Part shown: in pieces, positions 45,076 to 54,704 of the stretch
How the letters are laid out: each line of letters begins with the position of its first letter
Position numbering within the stretch: position 1 is the stretch's first letter
Source: an uncultured Bacteroidales bacterium
GTDB lineage: Bacteria > Bacteroidota > Bacteroidia > Bacteroidales > Muribaculaceae
Direction: 5' to 3'
Length of the DNA: 60,063 nucleotides
Assembly (NCBI GenBank): GCA_947175245.1
Contig: CAMWLW010000005.1
Span: 1-60,063 of the forward strand
The notes under the pieces: model-generated
What the model saw: the letters and a program-made list of their open reading frames with translations, nothing else
Told to the model about the DNA's origin: nothing
Database searches by the model: none
Translations under genes and position numbers: made by a program

Positions 45076-46375
45076 TCTCATTGTCATAGGTGCAGGCCCC
45101 GGCGGCTATGAATTTGCCGCCAAGGCTTGCCGACAGGGGTTCAAGGTCGCTATCGTTGAACGCGACAGCGCCGGCGGTACATGTCTCAACCGCGGTTGTA
45201 TTCCCACCAAGGCCCTGCTGGCCTCGGCGTCGGTGATACGCGCTGCCCGTGAGGGCGCTGCTTTTGGCGTTGAGATTGAGTCGTTTAAGCCTCGGTATGG
45301 TGTGGCCGTCGCCCGTAAGAACGAAATAGTCGGGCAACTGCGTGAGGGGGTGATGAGTGCGCTCGCAGGCGTCGATTACATAAACGGCGAAGCCCGCTTT
45401 GTAGCTGCCGACACCATCGAAGTCAACGGCGAGGCCTACTCGGCTCCGCGCGTGGTGCTTGCTACGGGGTCGGCCCCTGCCAGGCTCCCGATACCCGGCT
45501 CCGACCTCGCTGTGACCAGTGACGAATTGCTCGAAATGACCGAGTTGCCCTCACGTGTCGCTATCATTGGCGGCGGTGTCATCGGTATGGAATTTGCCTG
45601 TATTCTCCATGAGTTTGGTGCCGATGTCACGGTCATCGAGTATTGCAAGGAGATACTGCCGCCGTTTGACCGCGACATCGCCAAGCGGTTGCGTACGGCT
45701 CTCTCACGCCTGGGTATCAATATCATAGTCGGCGCGTCGGTAACGTCGATTGCTCAGGGACAGGTCACCTATGAACAGCGTGGCAAGACTCTTACTATCG
45801 ACACTGACCTCACTGTCATGGCTGTAGGTCGCCGACCTGTTATCCCCGACGGACTCGAGCAGCTTGGCCTTGATGTGAGCCGTCGCGGTGTAACTGTCGA
45901 TGAGAACTTCGCCACTAACATTCCCGGTCTCTATGCCATCGGCGATGTCAACGGCTTGTGTATGTTGGCTCATGCCGCTACGGCTCAGGGCGACAGGCTG
46001 CTCGGACATGACGTCAATCTTGATGTTATACCGTCGGCTGTTTTCACCATGCCCGAGTGTGCTATGGTCGGACTCACCGAGGAGCAATGTAAGGAGCGCA
46101 GCCTCGATATCGCGGTTGCAAAGACCACATTCCGCTCCAACGGCAAGGCTGTGGCGATGGGCGAGGCTGATGGTATGGTCAAGCTGATTGCCGACCGTTC
46201 GACTCGTCAGATTGTGGGTTGTCACATTATGGGGCCTCATGCGGCCGATCTCGTTCAGGCTGTTGCCGATATGATGACTGCACGTGTCACTGTCGATAAG
46301 CTCGCTATGGCTGTTCACGGTCATCCGACCCTCGGCGAGACCGTCAAAACGGCAGCCGAGATGCTGTGTAAGTAA
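45065..46375 (+). CDS. lpdA: dihydrolipoyl dehydrogenase (L protein)
   Basis: 436 aa. FAD-binding GAGPGGYEFA (~9-18) and the redox-active disulfide GGTCLNRGCIPTK (~37-49). The NAD motif is IIGGGVIGMEFA, the second FAD motif is YAIGDVNG, and the C-terminal catalytic base region is HGHPTLGETV. It reoxidises dihydrolipoyl-GcvH with NAD+. It is slightly shorter than the usual ~460 aa but all motifs are kept. Last gene of the operon; the terminator follows 14 bp downstream. Confidence 0.96.
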   Translation: MTHDLIVIGAGPGGYEFAAKACRQGFKVAIVERDSAGGTCLNRGCIPTKALLASASVIRAAREGAAFGVEIESFKPRYGVAVARKNEIVGQLREGVMSALAGVDYINGEARFVAADTIEVNGEAYSAPRVVLATGSAPARLPIPGSDLAVTSDELLEMTELPSRVAIIGGGVIGMEFACILHEFGADVTVIEYCKEILPPFDRDIAKRLRTALSRLGINIIVGASVTSIAQGQVTYEQRGKTLTIDTDLTVMAVGRRPVIPDGLEQLGLDVSRRGVTVDENFATNIPGLYAIGDVNGLCMLAHAATAQGDRLLGHDVNLDVIPSAVFTMPECAMVGLTEEQCKERSLDIAVAKTTFRSNGKAVAMGEADGMVKLIADRSTRQIVGCHIMGPHAADLVQAVADMMTARVTVDKLAMAVHGHPTLGETVKTAAEMLCK

Positions 46376-46389
46376 TTAGTTGATAATAG

Positions 46390-46431
46390 AAAAACAGCGG
46401 CCGTGCAAGCAGATGCGCGGCCGCTGTTTTT
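46390..46431. terminator. strong bidirectional intrinsic terminator
   Basis: A perfect 14-bp stem (AAAAACAGCGGCCG / CGGCCGCTGTTTTT) with a 14-nt loop. The A/T tracts on both sides make it work for lpdA on plus and for the DJ-1 gene on minus. Confidence 0.93.
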
Positions 46432-46448
46432 GTAAGCTAAAGCGAGGT

Positions 46449-47006
46449 TTAATGTTGTTCGGTTAGAAGCAGTCCGTCGGCAACGCGTGTGGCTACGTCT
46501 TCGCCTGCCGCAGCCGTGATGATAGCCAGCGCAAACTGCATCGTGTAGCCGGGGCCGCGGCCGGTGATGATCTTGTCTGATACCTCCACAGGCTTGCCGC
46601 TGAACTTGACGTCGGGAGCCTGCCCCTCACAGCCGGGATAACATGTGGCGTTCACGCCGTCGAGCAGCCCGAGCGCACCCAGCACGAATGCCGGTGAGGC
46701 ACATATCGCTGCCATGTGACCCCCATTGGCATGATGCTCCTTGAGCATGCCGGTGAGAGTAATATCGTCAACCAGGTTTGTGGCGCCGGGCAGTCCGCCG
46801 GGCATTATCATCCAGTCGTCAGCGGCTACGGTCGTGTCGGCCAGCAGGGCGTCGGCCAGCACTTTCACGCCGTGAGCGCCGGTTACCTCGGCACCGCTGT
46901 TAATGCTCACCGTGACAGTCTCGAGACCTGCGCGTCTCAGCAGGTCGACAGTTGCAAGGGCCTCGATTTCTTCAAAACCGTCGGCCAGGAATACATACAT
47001 CTTCAT
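46449..47006 (-). CDS. DJ-1/PfpI family protein
   Basis: 185 aa, full-length DJ-1/YajL type. DGFEEIEALATVDLLRR (~10-26) carries the conserved Glu. The nucleophile-elbow cysteine is C102 in MAAICASPAF. A late TGRGPGYTMQFAL block (~148-160) matches the family. Proposed roles include deglycase/glyoxalase or redox chaperone activity; the exact one cannot be stated. The receptor-like gene at 47029 lies 22 bp upstream on the same strand. Confidence 0.93.
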   Translation of the reverse strand: MKMYVFLADGFEEIEALATVDLLRRAGLETVTVSINSGAEVTGAHGVKVLADALLADTTVAADDWMIMPGGLPGATNLVDDITLTGMLKEHHANGGHMAAICASPAFVLGALGLLDGVNATCYPGCEGQAPDVKFSGKPVEVSDKIITGRGPGYTMQFALAIITAAAGEDVATRVADGLLLTEQH

Positions 47007-47028
47007 ATACAGATATTTTTAAAGTTAC

Positions 47029-49323
47029 TTATAATTTCAATAGCGATGAGCCGTTGTCCGAATTATTCAGATTGCGGCGTCCTGTGCGGAAAATCGAACC
47101 GAAGTCAGCAGAATAGCTGACCGAAAGGACTACCATGTTGCCGTTATTCTTGATATATCGCTCACGGTAGGATGGATTTACTGATGAATAGTCCCATGCC
47201 GGATAGCGAGTACCCTTCCTGTCAAACATATACATCCAGCTTGCTCCGACAGTCCAATGTTTGTTCGGTTGCCATTCAAACTGCAATGCGTCGCCGTTTT
47301 CATCTTTGCCGACATAGTGACCATTTAGATATTTGCCCGGAAGTTTGCGCCAATATGAAATAGTGTATGGCCCTTTATTCCACCACAGCGTGACACTGCC
47401 ATCAAACGATGTCAGCTTGTGGCTCCAGGTTGCTCCTGCGGTCTGATAGTGCGTGAGGCTCATATACAGGTTTACACCAAATCCATGAATTTCGCTGATG
47501 CGCAGGGTCAGATCATTCTGAAACACTCGCCGATACTTAGCATTGACCGACTGTGACAGGAACATGCCTTCACCTAAGTAGTTTATATCGCTGATTACAC
47601 TGTTATTGACATTGGAGTAGGCCGACTGGAATGAAGCCTGAAATTTTTTATAGGTGTAATCGGCGCCGATGCTGTATAAAAAATTATCGGCGACTTTCAG
47701 CTGTGGATTGCCGTTTGAAACCAGATAGGGCGTAGTCTGCTGTGGGTAATCAGTAAGAGCTGTAAGTGATGGGATTGCCGGGGAATATCTGAACGACCCT
47801 TGCAGACTCAAGCTGTTGTTGATGTTCCATGAAACCTGGGCGCTTGACAGGTTCCTTATAAAGTTACGTTTATTGAGGTCATTGTTTATCCAGAACAGTT
47901 TAGCACCGGTTGCCAACGCGATATAACACTTACCGACACGCTGCCCCAAGCGTATGTAGGCATAATTGTTGTTTTCAGAGAGTATCGGTTTATAATCTGA
48001 TGTCAGATAGGTGTTTGTACTACGCGACACCGTGTTTTGGATACCGGCCGAAAGCGATGTCTTTTCGCTAAACGTGTGGATGTAACTTATTTCTGAAATC
48101 AATGAACGGCGGCGACTGTCAACATTCATAATGTATGAACTCTCACTGCCGTCTGAAAAAACATAATTATTGTCACGTCTATAGTCGCTCGAGCTCAATG
48201 TGCCGACTACCTGTACCTCCAACGTATTCTTATCGTTGAAATCACGGCGCAGGAAGAGGTCAAGCGATGGGGTAAAGTCATTGCTGGTAGCCAGATTATT
48301 ATTATCGTATGTCCCCAGTTCCGAATCTATTGTCCTGGCGATGGAACGACTTTTGTTAGACATCGGCATTGCACTGAACGTTGCCGAAAAAAGAGTCTTG
48401 GCATTAGGGCTAAAGTCATACTTCAGATTTAGCTGATGGTAATGATAATTGAACGGATTACGATCATGCTCTTCAAGGTCGACCACGAAATCATCGCCAA
48501 TGTAGCTTTCGGTTGTATTGTCATAGACTTGCTGATAGTTTCTCCACGACGGGCGATATTGCATAGTGAACTGCGAGGCACCTTGATGATATGAAGCCCT
48601 GATATTGGCGTCAACAAAAGCCGTATTCACCGCACTGCGCCCCCAGGCATAAACCTGTCCGCCGTCGTTCCGCTTCTTCAGGGTTATATTGATAAATCCC
48701 GAGTTGCCCGAGTCGGCATATCGGGCGGGGGTAAATCTTGAATACTCGATTTTCTCAATATCTTTAGGTTGCAGCGCATTGACATCATCAATAGACGACG
48801 GCACACCGTTTATAAGAATAACAGGCGTGCCACCGTCAACTGTAATGCTGCGGGTTATTGGATTTGCCTGCAATCCTGCAAGAGGTAGTTTTTTAAAGAG
48901 ACTTATAGAGGTAGCCGAGGATTTTAAGTCTGACGCAGAAGGGTAAATTATTGTGCGACCTTTTGATTTGATAACTGAATTACTCGTTACAGTGACTTCA
49001 TTAAGGGCAACCCCCTCGTCAAGATATATTGTGCCGAGATTTAGATTTTTACTGCCCGATTCGATTATGATGGTTGTTGATGAAAAACCGATCATGGAAA
49101 TCTCGAGATTCATAACAGTTTTTACCTCGGTGTCTAAATCGAAGCTGCCATCATAGCCCGATATTACACCTGTTATCAGTTTTCCGTCGGATATTAGCCG
49201 GCAATTTGCACCAATAACGGCCGTTGAATCGTTTGCTGACAGTACTGTACCTTGAATAGTCCGGGCATTAAGCACTGACAGTGAACAAACCAATGAAAGA
49301 AGTAGAATGTGTAAACGTTTCAT
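47029..49323 (-). CDS. TonB-dependent-receptor-like outer-membrane protein
   Basis: 764 aa from ATG 49323 (MKRLHILLLSLVCSLSVLNA gives a signal peptide; ten extra codons upstream are unlikely). A CarboxypepD_reg-like domain (~20-105) is followed by a plug (~110-215; TVDGGTPVILINGVPSSIDD). A large barrel of the OMP_b-brl_3 type (~230-764) completes it. No SusD partner and no sigma/FecR genes are adjacent. Base composition is somewhat AT-richer than the surroundings. Ligand unknown; peptide or metal uptake are possibilities for this group. Confidence 0.85.
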   Translation of the reverse strand: MKRLHILLLSLVCSLSVLNARTIQGTVLSANDSTAVIGANCRLISDGKLITGVISGYDGSFDLDTEVKTVMNLEISMIGFSSTTIIIESGSKNLNLGTIYLDEGVALNEVTVTSNSVIKSKGRTIIYPSASDLKSSATSISLFKKLPLAGLQANPITRSITVDGGTPVILINGVPSSIDDVNALQPKDIEKIEYSRFTPARYADSGNSGFINITLKKRNDGGQVYAWGRSAVNTAFVDANIRASYHQGASQFTMQYRPSWRNYQQVYDNTTESYIGDDFVVDLEEHDRNPFNYHYHQLNLKYDFSPNAKTLFSATFSAMPMSNKSRSIARTIDSELGTYDNNNLATSNDFTPSLDLFLRRDFNDKNTLEVQVVGTLSSSDYRRDNNYVFSDGSESSYIMNVDSRRRSLISEISYIHTFSEKTSLSAGIQNTVSRSTNTYLTSDYKPILSENNNYAYIRLGQRVGKCYIALATGAKLFWINNDLNKRNFIRNLSSAQVSWNINNSLSLQGSFRYSPAIPSLTALTDYPQQTTPYLVSNGNPQLKVADNFLYSIGADYTYKKFQASFQSAYSNVNNSVISDINYLGEGMFLSQSVNAKYRRVFQNDLTLRISEIHGFGVNLYMSLTHYQTAGATWSHKLTSFDGSVTLWWNKGPYTISYWRKLPGKYLNGHYVGKDENGDALQFEWQPNKHWTVGASWMYMFDRKGTRYPAWDYSSVNPSYRERYIKNNGNMVVLSVSYSADFGSIFRTGRRNLNNSDNGSSLLKL

Positions 49324-49379
49324 TGTCGGTGTTAAAAACGCTAATATACCCAATAGCTAAATGCTATTGTCAATAAACT

Positions 49380-49694
49380 TTATATAAATGCTGCGGCCTG
49401 TCTTATTTTTGCCAAGCGATCACGAAAAGTTGGATTAGATTTGGCCAACTGTTTGTTATAATCTGATTGCAATCTTAGCCAGAGATCGGCTTCGATACCC
49501 AGTGCAGCTTCAAAAAGAAGGGCATATTCGGTGGTAACTGCTCGCTTTCCGTTTAAAATCTCGTTGAGTACCGAAGGCGATATGCCAATTTCGTCGGCAA
49601 GTGCCTTTTGTGATATGCCGCGGTATTCAATCTCATCCTTTATCATTTCACCCGGATGAATTGGGACGCTTGGATAAAGATTATTTGCGATCAT
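49380..49694 (-). CDS. HigA-type XRE antitoxin/regulator, orphan
   Basis: 104 aa. The N-terminal VPIHPGEMIKDEIEYRGISQ, the HTH KALADEIGISPSVLNEILNG and the C-terminal LGIEADLWLRLQSDYNKQLA are diagnostic for the VapA/HigA family. In the standard arrangement a HigB toxin gene lies just upstream. Here the upstream side is occupied by a divergent MFS gene and no RelE-like frame is present on either side. It therefore seems to be a solitary regulator, perhaps acting on its own divergent promoter region. Confidence 0.9.
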   Translation of the reverse strand: MIANNLYPSVPIHPGEMIKDEIEYRGISQKALADEIGISPSVLNEILNGKRAVTTEYALLFEAALGIEADLWLRLQSDYNKQLAKSNPTFRDRLAKIRQAAAFI

Positions 49695-49717
49695 AAATTC
49701 CTTATTAATAACGGTAC

Positions 49718-49788
49718 AAATATAATGATAGTTTGTGTCGTTCGCAAATTTGAGAATTGAAATTATGGCTGATTATTTTGTATCTTTG
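49718..49788. promoter_or_regulatory. divergent promoters between higA-like and MFS genes
   Basis: The minus strand has TTTG (49748-49745), a 19-bp spacer and TATATTTG (49725-49718), a full consensus promoter for the HigA-like gene. The plus strand has TATCTTTG at 49781-49788 for the MFS gene, with a TTGA at 49757-49760 at a spacing of 20. The two promoters lie back to back within about 70 bp, so a regulator bound here could affect both. Confidence 0.65.
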
Positions 49789-49818
49789 TATCGTTTTACA
49801 GGAATAATCGGTATTCTA

Positions 49819-51027
49819 ATGGTTTCTAAATTACGTAATCTCCTCACGACACCCAATCTCGGCGTACTGCTGTCGCTTTGTGCCATCCACTCGCTCAACG
49901 ACCTGTTGCAGTCGGTAATCACAGCCGTTTACCCCATGCTGAAGCAGAATCTTGACTTGAATTTCGCCCAGATAGGACTCATCACGCTCGTCTACCAGAT
50001 AGCCGCGTCGATATTTCAGCCCGTGGTCGGCTATGCGTTTGACCGCCGCCCGTTTATATGGAGCCTGCCCGCGGGCATGGTGTGTACCGCCCTCGGCATA
50101 GTGTTGTTCTCTTTGAGCGGCACGCTTGCCGGCATCCTTGTCGCCGTGTTCATGGTGGGCCTCGGCTCGGCAACACTGCATCCAGAGGCGTCGCGCATCA
50201 CCTCGCTGTCGGGTAGGGCGCGCCGCGGTTTCGCCCAGTCGGTCTTTCAGGTCGGCGGCAACTTCGGCGGTTCGATAGGCCCGCTGCTTGTGGCTCTCAT
50301 CGTTGCACCCCACGACCGCCGCTGGGTGCTGTGGTTTCTGGTGTTCTCGGCGCTATCACTTATGGCCGTGCGTCCCATCGTCAGGTGGTATCGTGGCTAC
50401 GTGCGCGACCTGCGGTCTAATCCCGCGTCCCATGTCAGCAGCCTGTCGATGCCGTTGTCGTGCTCCAAGACATTGTTTACCATCGGCGTCATCGTCATTC
50501 TCATCTTCTCCAAGTACATCTACATGGCGTCGCTCACGAGCTATTACACATTCTATCTAATTCACAAATTCGGCATCTCGGTGTCCCAGTCTCAGGTCTT
50601 CTTGTTTATCTTCCTCGTGTCGACTGCCATCGGCACCCTTGTGGGCGGGCCCATCGGCGACAAATACGGTCGCAAGCCTGTAATCTGGGTTTCGATTCTC
50701 GGTACAGCACCGTTCAGCCTCCTGTTACCCCACGTCGGGCTCACCGCCACGGCCGTGCTCAGCTTCTGCGCCGGCTTCATGCTCTCGTCGGCATTCCCTG
50801 CCATATTGCTGTATGCTCAGGAACTGTTGCCCACCAAACTCGGAATGATTTCGGGTCTCTTTTTCGGCTTCGCGTTTGGTGTCGGCGGCATTGCTTCGGC
50901 AGTGCTCGGTGACTTTGCCGATATTTATGGTATCGAGACTATATATAATGTGTGCGCCTACATGCCACTCATGGGCATCGTCGCCTGCCTGCTCCCCTCC
51001 CTCAAAGGCCGTCGCCTCCCGTCTTAG
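49819..51027 (+). CDS. MFS exporter, fosmidomycin-resistance (Fsr)-like
   Basis: 402 aa from ATG 49819 (MVSKLRNLLTTPNLGVLLSL); the -7 box at 49781 rules out the longer frame from 49735. Twelve TM helices. The blocks AIHSLNDLLQSVITAVYPML, SATLHPEASRITSLSGRARR and GFAQSVFQVGGNFGGSIGPL match Fsr-like transporters. The second-half cytoplasmic loop reads GDKYGRKPV. Fosmidomycin blocks IspC in the same MEP pathway as ispD at the left edge, but the native substrate is unknown. Confidence 0.88.
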   Translation: MVSKLRNLLTTPNLGVLLSLCAIHSLNDLLQSVITAVYPMLKQNLDLNFAQIGLITLVYQIAASIFQPVVGYAFDRRPFIWSLPAGMVCTALGIVLFSLSGTLAGILVAVFMVGLGSATLHPEASRITSLSGRARRGFAQSVFQVGGNFGGSIGPLLVALIVAPHDRRWVLWFLVFSALSLMAVRPIVRWYRGYVRDLRSNPASHVSSLSMPLSCSKTLFTIGVIVILIFSKYIYMASLTSYYTFYLIHKFGISVSQSQVFLFIFLVSTAIGTLVGGPIGDKYGRKPVIWVSILGTAPFSLLLPHVGLTATAVLSFCAGFMLSSAFPAILLYAQELLPTKLGMISGLFFGFAFGVGGIASAVLGDFADIYGIETIYNVCAYMPLMGIVACLLPSLKGRRLPS

Positions 51028-51051
51028 ATTCAGATAAAATACTTATATACC

Positions 51052-52455
51052 ATGAAACAAATCCTTTTAGTGACAGTACTGTTATTGCTGCCTCATGTAT
51101 TATTGTCGGCCGATATTGAAATACGGCCCGGTGGTGAGCGTGTCATCACCTCGGCCGTGCAGTCAGCCGCCGATTCGCTCGGCCGCTCAGGGGGTGGTCG
51201 CCTGAGGTTTGGTCCCGGCACATATACGATCGGAGCCGTGAGGTTGTGGTCAGACACTCATGTCGAGATTGATCGCGGTGCCATCATTTTGGGCAGCACT
51301 GACCCCTACGATTACGTAGGTTATGATCCCGAGGGTGAGCATCCCGGCGATATGAAAGCTTTGTTTTATGCTGACTCGGCCGTGAATGTCAGTATTACAG
51401 GCAGAGGAATTATTGATGGTCGCGGTCTTGATCTCGTTCTCACCATCGATAGTCTGCATCACGTCGGTTCGCGAGTCGACCCGAATTATAATTATCGACG
51501 CATGCGACCCTCTGTCCGTCCCAATCTGCTACGTTTCAATCATGTTGATTCGTTGCTTATCAGCGATCTGAGCTTGCGCTCATCGGCAGGATGGGGAGTC
51601 TCGATACACAATTCAGCATGTGTGACAGTGAGTGGTATCGACTTTATAAACCGCGCATATTGGAACAATGATGGTATCGATATAGTCGACTCACGCCGGG
51701 TGGTGATACACGGTTGCGACATAAATTCGGCCGATGATGGTATTGTGCTTAAATCGTTCGACCCGTCGGCCGGGTGTGATTCAGTGTCGGTAAGTGACTG
51801 TACAATAAGGAGCAGCGCCAGTGCATTCAAGATCGGTACCGAGTCCTATGGAGCATTCACCAACATAACCGTCAGCGGTATCAGAGTACGAGATACTTAC
51901 AGGTCGGCTGTCGCTATTGAGTCGGTCGACGGGGCTCATATACACAATGTCGTTATTGATGGCGTTGATGCCGATAACACGGGTAACGCTTTGTTTATAA
52001 GGCTTGGACATCGCCACGGTGTCAAGCCCGGTTCAATCGGCAATGTGATCGTCAGGAATCTCAGGTGTACAGTGCCGTTCGGCCGTCCCGACGAGGGCTA
52101 TGATCTGCGCGGCCCCGGCCTGAACACGATTTTCAACCCTATCCCTGCGAGTATTACAGGCCTTCCCGATGCACGAGTCACCGGCATCCGTCTCGAGAAT
52201 ATCACTGTCACCTATCCCGGACGCGGCACCAAAGGCATGGGGTATGTGGGTAAATACAGACTCGCTTCCATGCCCGAAGCGCGTGATTCATACCCTGAAT
52301 ATACAATGTTCGGTGAGTTACCGGCATGGGGACTGTTCATTCGGCATGTCGACGGTATCACACTCTCCAATGTCGATCTGCGGGTCGAGAGCCCTGACTA
52401 TCGTGATGCCATCGTTACCGACGATGTGCTCGATTTAAATATCATTGACAAATGA
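51052..52455 (+). CDS. glycoside hydrolase family 28 (polygalacturonase-like), secreted
   Basis: 467 aa. The signal peptide ends near VLLSADIE and a right-handed parallel beta-helix follows. GH28 catalytic elements: NNDGID (D207, D210 by position), the DD pair D228-D229 in SADDGIVLKS, and KIGTESYG in place of the GHG/RIK loops. An unusually long 'pectate-lyase 3'-like N-terminus (GGGRLRFGPGTYTIGAVRLW) is present. It acts on pectic or other uronic-acid glycans. No SusC/D or other PUL genes adjoin it. It follows the MFS gene by 24 bp. Confidence 0.88.
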   Translation: MKQILLVTVLLLLPHVLLSADIEIRPGGERVITSAVQSAADSLGRSGGGRLRFGPGTYTIGAVRLWSDTHVEIDRGAIILGSTDPYDYVGYDPEGEHPGDMKALFYADSAVNVSITGRGIIDGRGLDLVLTIDSLHHVGSRVDPNYNYRRMRPSVRPNLLRFNHVDSLLISDLSLRSSAGWGVSIHNSACVTVSGIDFINRAYWNNDGIDIVDSRRVVIHGCDINSADDGIVLKSFDPSAGCDSVSVSDCTIRSSASAFKIGTESYGAFTNITVSGIRVRDTYRSAVAIESVDGAHIHNVVIDGVDADNTGNALFIRLGHRHGVKPGSIGNVIVRNLRCTVPFGRPDEGYDLRGPGLNTIFNPIPASITGLPDARVTGIRLENITVTYPGRGTKGMGYVGKYRLASMPEARDSYPEYTMFGELPAWGLFIRHVDGITLSNVDLRVESPDYRDAIVTDDVLDLNIIDK

Positions 52456-52548
52456 ATCTCATCAGATTGTCATGCTCTTTTAACTTTTATTATAATGCCG
52501 ACCTATAAATATTTAGGCGAATAAGACTGCAAAAAATAGAAAATTTGT

Positions 52549-52556
52549 TAAATTTG
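52549..52556 (+). promoter_or_regulatory. -7 box of the methylmalonyl-CoA decarboxylase operon
   Basis: TAAATTTG, giving a leader of about 85-90 nt before mce. The 194-bp gap after the GH28 gene contains no gene. Confidence 0.6.
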
Positions 52557-52649
52557 CACGCTGACAAGTGTGCCGTTACATCAGCGCGACATTCATGTCG
52601 GTGTGTAAATTAATCGAAAATATTAACCAATTAACATTACTTTATAGCT

Positions 52650-53069
52650 ATGGATATTTCGCATATCGAGCATGTAGGTATTGCCGTTCCCTCACTCGAG
52701 GAGGCTATCCCTTTCTACGAGAACATTTTAGGCTTCAAGTGCTTTGCAATTGAAGAAGTTGCCGACCAGAAAGTGCGTACCGCGTTCTTCAAGGTTGGTC
52801 AGACCAAAATAGAGCTCCTCGAGCCCACTGCCGAGGATAGCGCTATCGCTAAATTCATCGCCAACAACGGCGGCCGCGGCGGCATCCAGCACATCGCGTT
52901 TGCCGTACAGGACGGTGTAGCCAATGCTCTCGCCGAGGTCGAGGAGAAAGGCTGCCGCCTCATCGACAAGGCTCCACGCAAGGGCGCCGAGGGCCTGAAC
53001 ATCGCCTTCCTGCACCCCAAGTCGACCGTAGGCACTCTCGTTGAACTGTGTGAGGATCCCAACAAATAA
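52650..53069 (+). CDS. mce: methylmalonyl-CoA epimerase
   Basis: 139 aa, glyoxalase/VOC fold. Metal ligands are visible as His in ISHIEHVGIAV, His in GIQHIAFAV and Glu in GTLVELCED; the general-base Glu lies in KIELLEP. It interconverts (R)- and (S)-methylmalonyl-CoA, linking methylmalonyl-CoA mutase to the decarboxylase encoded just downstream. First gene of the operon. Confidence 0.96.
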   Translation: MDISHIEHVGIAVPSLEEAIPFYENILGFKCFAIEEVADQKVRTAFFKVGQTKIELLEPTAEDSAIAKFIANNGGRGGIQHIAFAVQDGVANALAEVEEKGCRLIDKAPRKGAEGLNIAFLHPKSTVGTLVELCEDPNK

Positions 53070-53125
53070 TCACGCCGTCTCTCCATTCCATCACATTATA
53101 ATATATAATAGTATCATATATAATT

Positions 53126-54679
53126 ATGAGCAATCAACTTCAGAAAATTCAGGAACTGATTGATCTGCGCGCCGAGGCCCGTCTCGGTGGCGGTCAAAAA
53201 GCTATCGATAAGCAGCACGAGCGCGGCAAATATACCGCCCGCGAGCGCATCGCCCAACTTCTTGACGAGGGTTCGTTTGAGGAACTCGACATGTTCGTGC
53301 GCCACCGTTGCACCAACTTCGGTCAGGAGAAGAAATCTTACCCCGGCGACGGTGTCGTTACAGGTTACGGCACAATCGAGGGTCGTCTCGTTTATGTCTT
53401 TGCTCAGGACTTCACCGTGTTCGGTGGCTCACTCAGCGAGACAATGGCACTCAAGATCTGCAAGGTCATGGACATGGCCATGCGTATGGGTGCGCCCTGT
53501 ATCGGTCTTAACGACTCGGGCGGCGCACGTATCCAGGAGGGTATCAACGCACTGGCCGGTTACGCCGAGATTTTCCAGCGCAACATCCTCGCCTCGGGTG
53601 TTATTCCCCAGATTTCAGGTATTCTCGGCCCCTGTGCCGGCGGCGCCGTTTACTCGCCCGCTCTCACCGACTTCACAGTCATGGCCAAGGGTATCTCTTA
53701 CATGTTCCTGACCGGCCCCAAGGTTGTCAAGACCGTTACCGGCGAGGATGTGACACAGGATCAGCTCGGCGGTGCCGAGGTTCATGCCACCAAGAGCGGT
53801 GTGACCCACTTTGCAGCCGAGGACGGTGAGGACGCTATCCGCATCATCCGCAAGCTCATCAGCTACATCCCCCAGAACAATCTCGAGGAGGCTCCCCTCG
53901 CCGAGTGTACCGACCCCATCGACCGTCTCGAGGACTCACTCAACGAGATTATCCCCGACTCGGCCAACCGTCCCTACGACATGTACCAGGTTATCGGCGC
54001 CATCGTCGACAACAGTGAGTTCCTTGAAATTCAGCGCGACTATGCCAAGAACATCATCATCGGCTTCGCCCGTTTCAACGGCCAGTCGGTAGGTATCGTA
54101 GCCAACCAGCCCAAGTACCTTGCCGGCGTGCTCGACTCTAACGCCTCGCGCAAGGCCGCACGCTTCGTGCGCTTCTGCGATGCCTTCAACATCCCCTTGG
54201 TAACTCTCGTTGACGTTCCCGGCTTCCTGCCCGGTACAGGCCAGGAGTACAACGGCGTCATTCTCCACGGTGCCAAACTGCTCTACGCCTATGGCGAGGC
54301 TACTGTGCCCAAGGTTACAGTCACCCTGCGCAAGAGCTATGGCGGCTCACACATCGTGATGAGCTGTAAGCAGCTGCGCGGTGACATGAACTACGCCTGG
54401 CCCTCGGCCGAGATTGCAGTTATGGGCGGCGCCGGTGCTGTCGAGGTACTCTATGCCAAGGAGGCCAAAGCCGCCGAGGATCCCAAAGCCGTTCTCGCTG
54501 AGAAAGAGGCTGAGTACAACAAGCTCTTCTGCAACCCCTACAACGCTGCCAAGTATGGCTACATCGACGATGTGATCGAGCCCCGCAACACCCGTTTCCG
54601 CATCATCAAGGCCCTCCAGCAGCTCGCTACCAAGAAAGTGGTTAACCCCGCCAAGAAACACGGTAATATACCTCTGTAA
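53126..54679 (+). CDS. mmdA: methylmalonyl-CoA decarboxylase alpha subunit / carboxyltransferase
   Basis: 517 aa, typical acyl-CoA carboxyltransferase. Blocks: [15 protein letters not shown] (~33-47), [12 protein letters not shown] (~129-140), [16 protein letters not shown] and [20 protein letters not shown], with [12 protein letters not shown]. It transfers the carboxyl group from methylmalonyl-CoA to biotin on the carrier subunit, giving propionyl-CoA. Part of the Na+-translocating complex with the next three genes. Confidence 0.95.
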   Translation: MSNQLQKIQELIDLRAEARLGGGQKAIDKQHERGKYTARERIAQLLDEGSFEELDMFVRHRCTNFGQEKKSYPGDGVVTGYGTIEGRLVYVFAQDFTVFGGSLSETMALKICKVMDMAMRMGAPCIGLNDSGGARIQEGINALAGYAEIFQRNILASGVIPQISGILGPCAGGAVYSPALTDFTVMAKGISYMFLTGPKVVKTVTGEDVTQDQLGGAEVHATKSGVTHFAAEDGEDAIRIIRKLISYIPQNNLEEAPLAECTDPIDRLEDSLNEIIPDSANRPYDMYQVIGAIVDNSEFLEIQRDYAKNIIIGFARFNGQSVGIVANQPKYLAGVLDSNASRKAARFVRFCDAFNIPLVTLVDVPGFLPGTGQEYNGVILHGAKLLYAYGEATVPKVTVTLRKSYGGSHIVMSCKQLRGDMNYAWPSAEIAVMGGAGAVEVLYAKEAKAAEDPKAVLAEKEAEYNKLFCNPYNAAKYGYIDDVIEPRNTRFRIIKALQQLATKKVVNPAKKHGNIPL

Positions 54680-54704
54680 AACATTGCGATACAACAATAG
54701 TTAT

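Noticed and set aside
49695..49818. HigB toxin partner for the HigA-like gene
   Set aside because: The gap is only promoter DNA and the flanking frames belong to the MFS gene or the receptor; no RelE/HigB motif.
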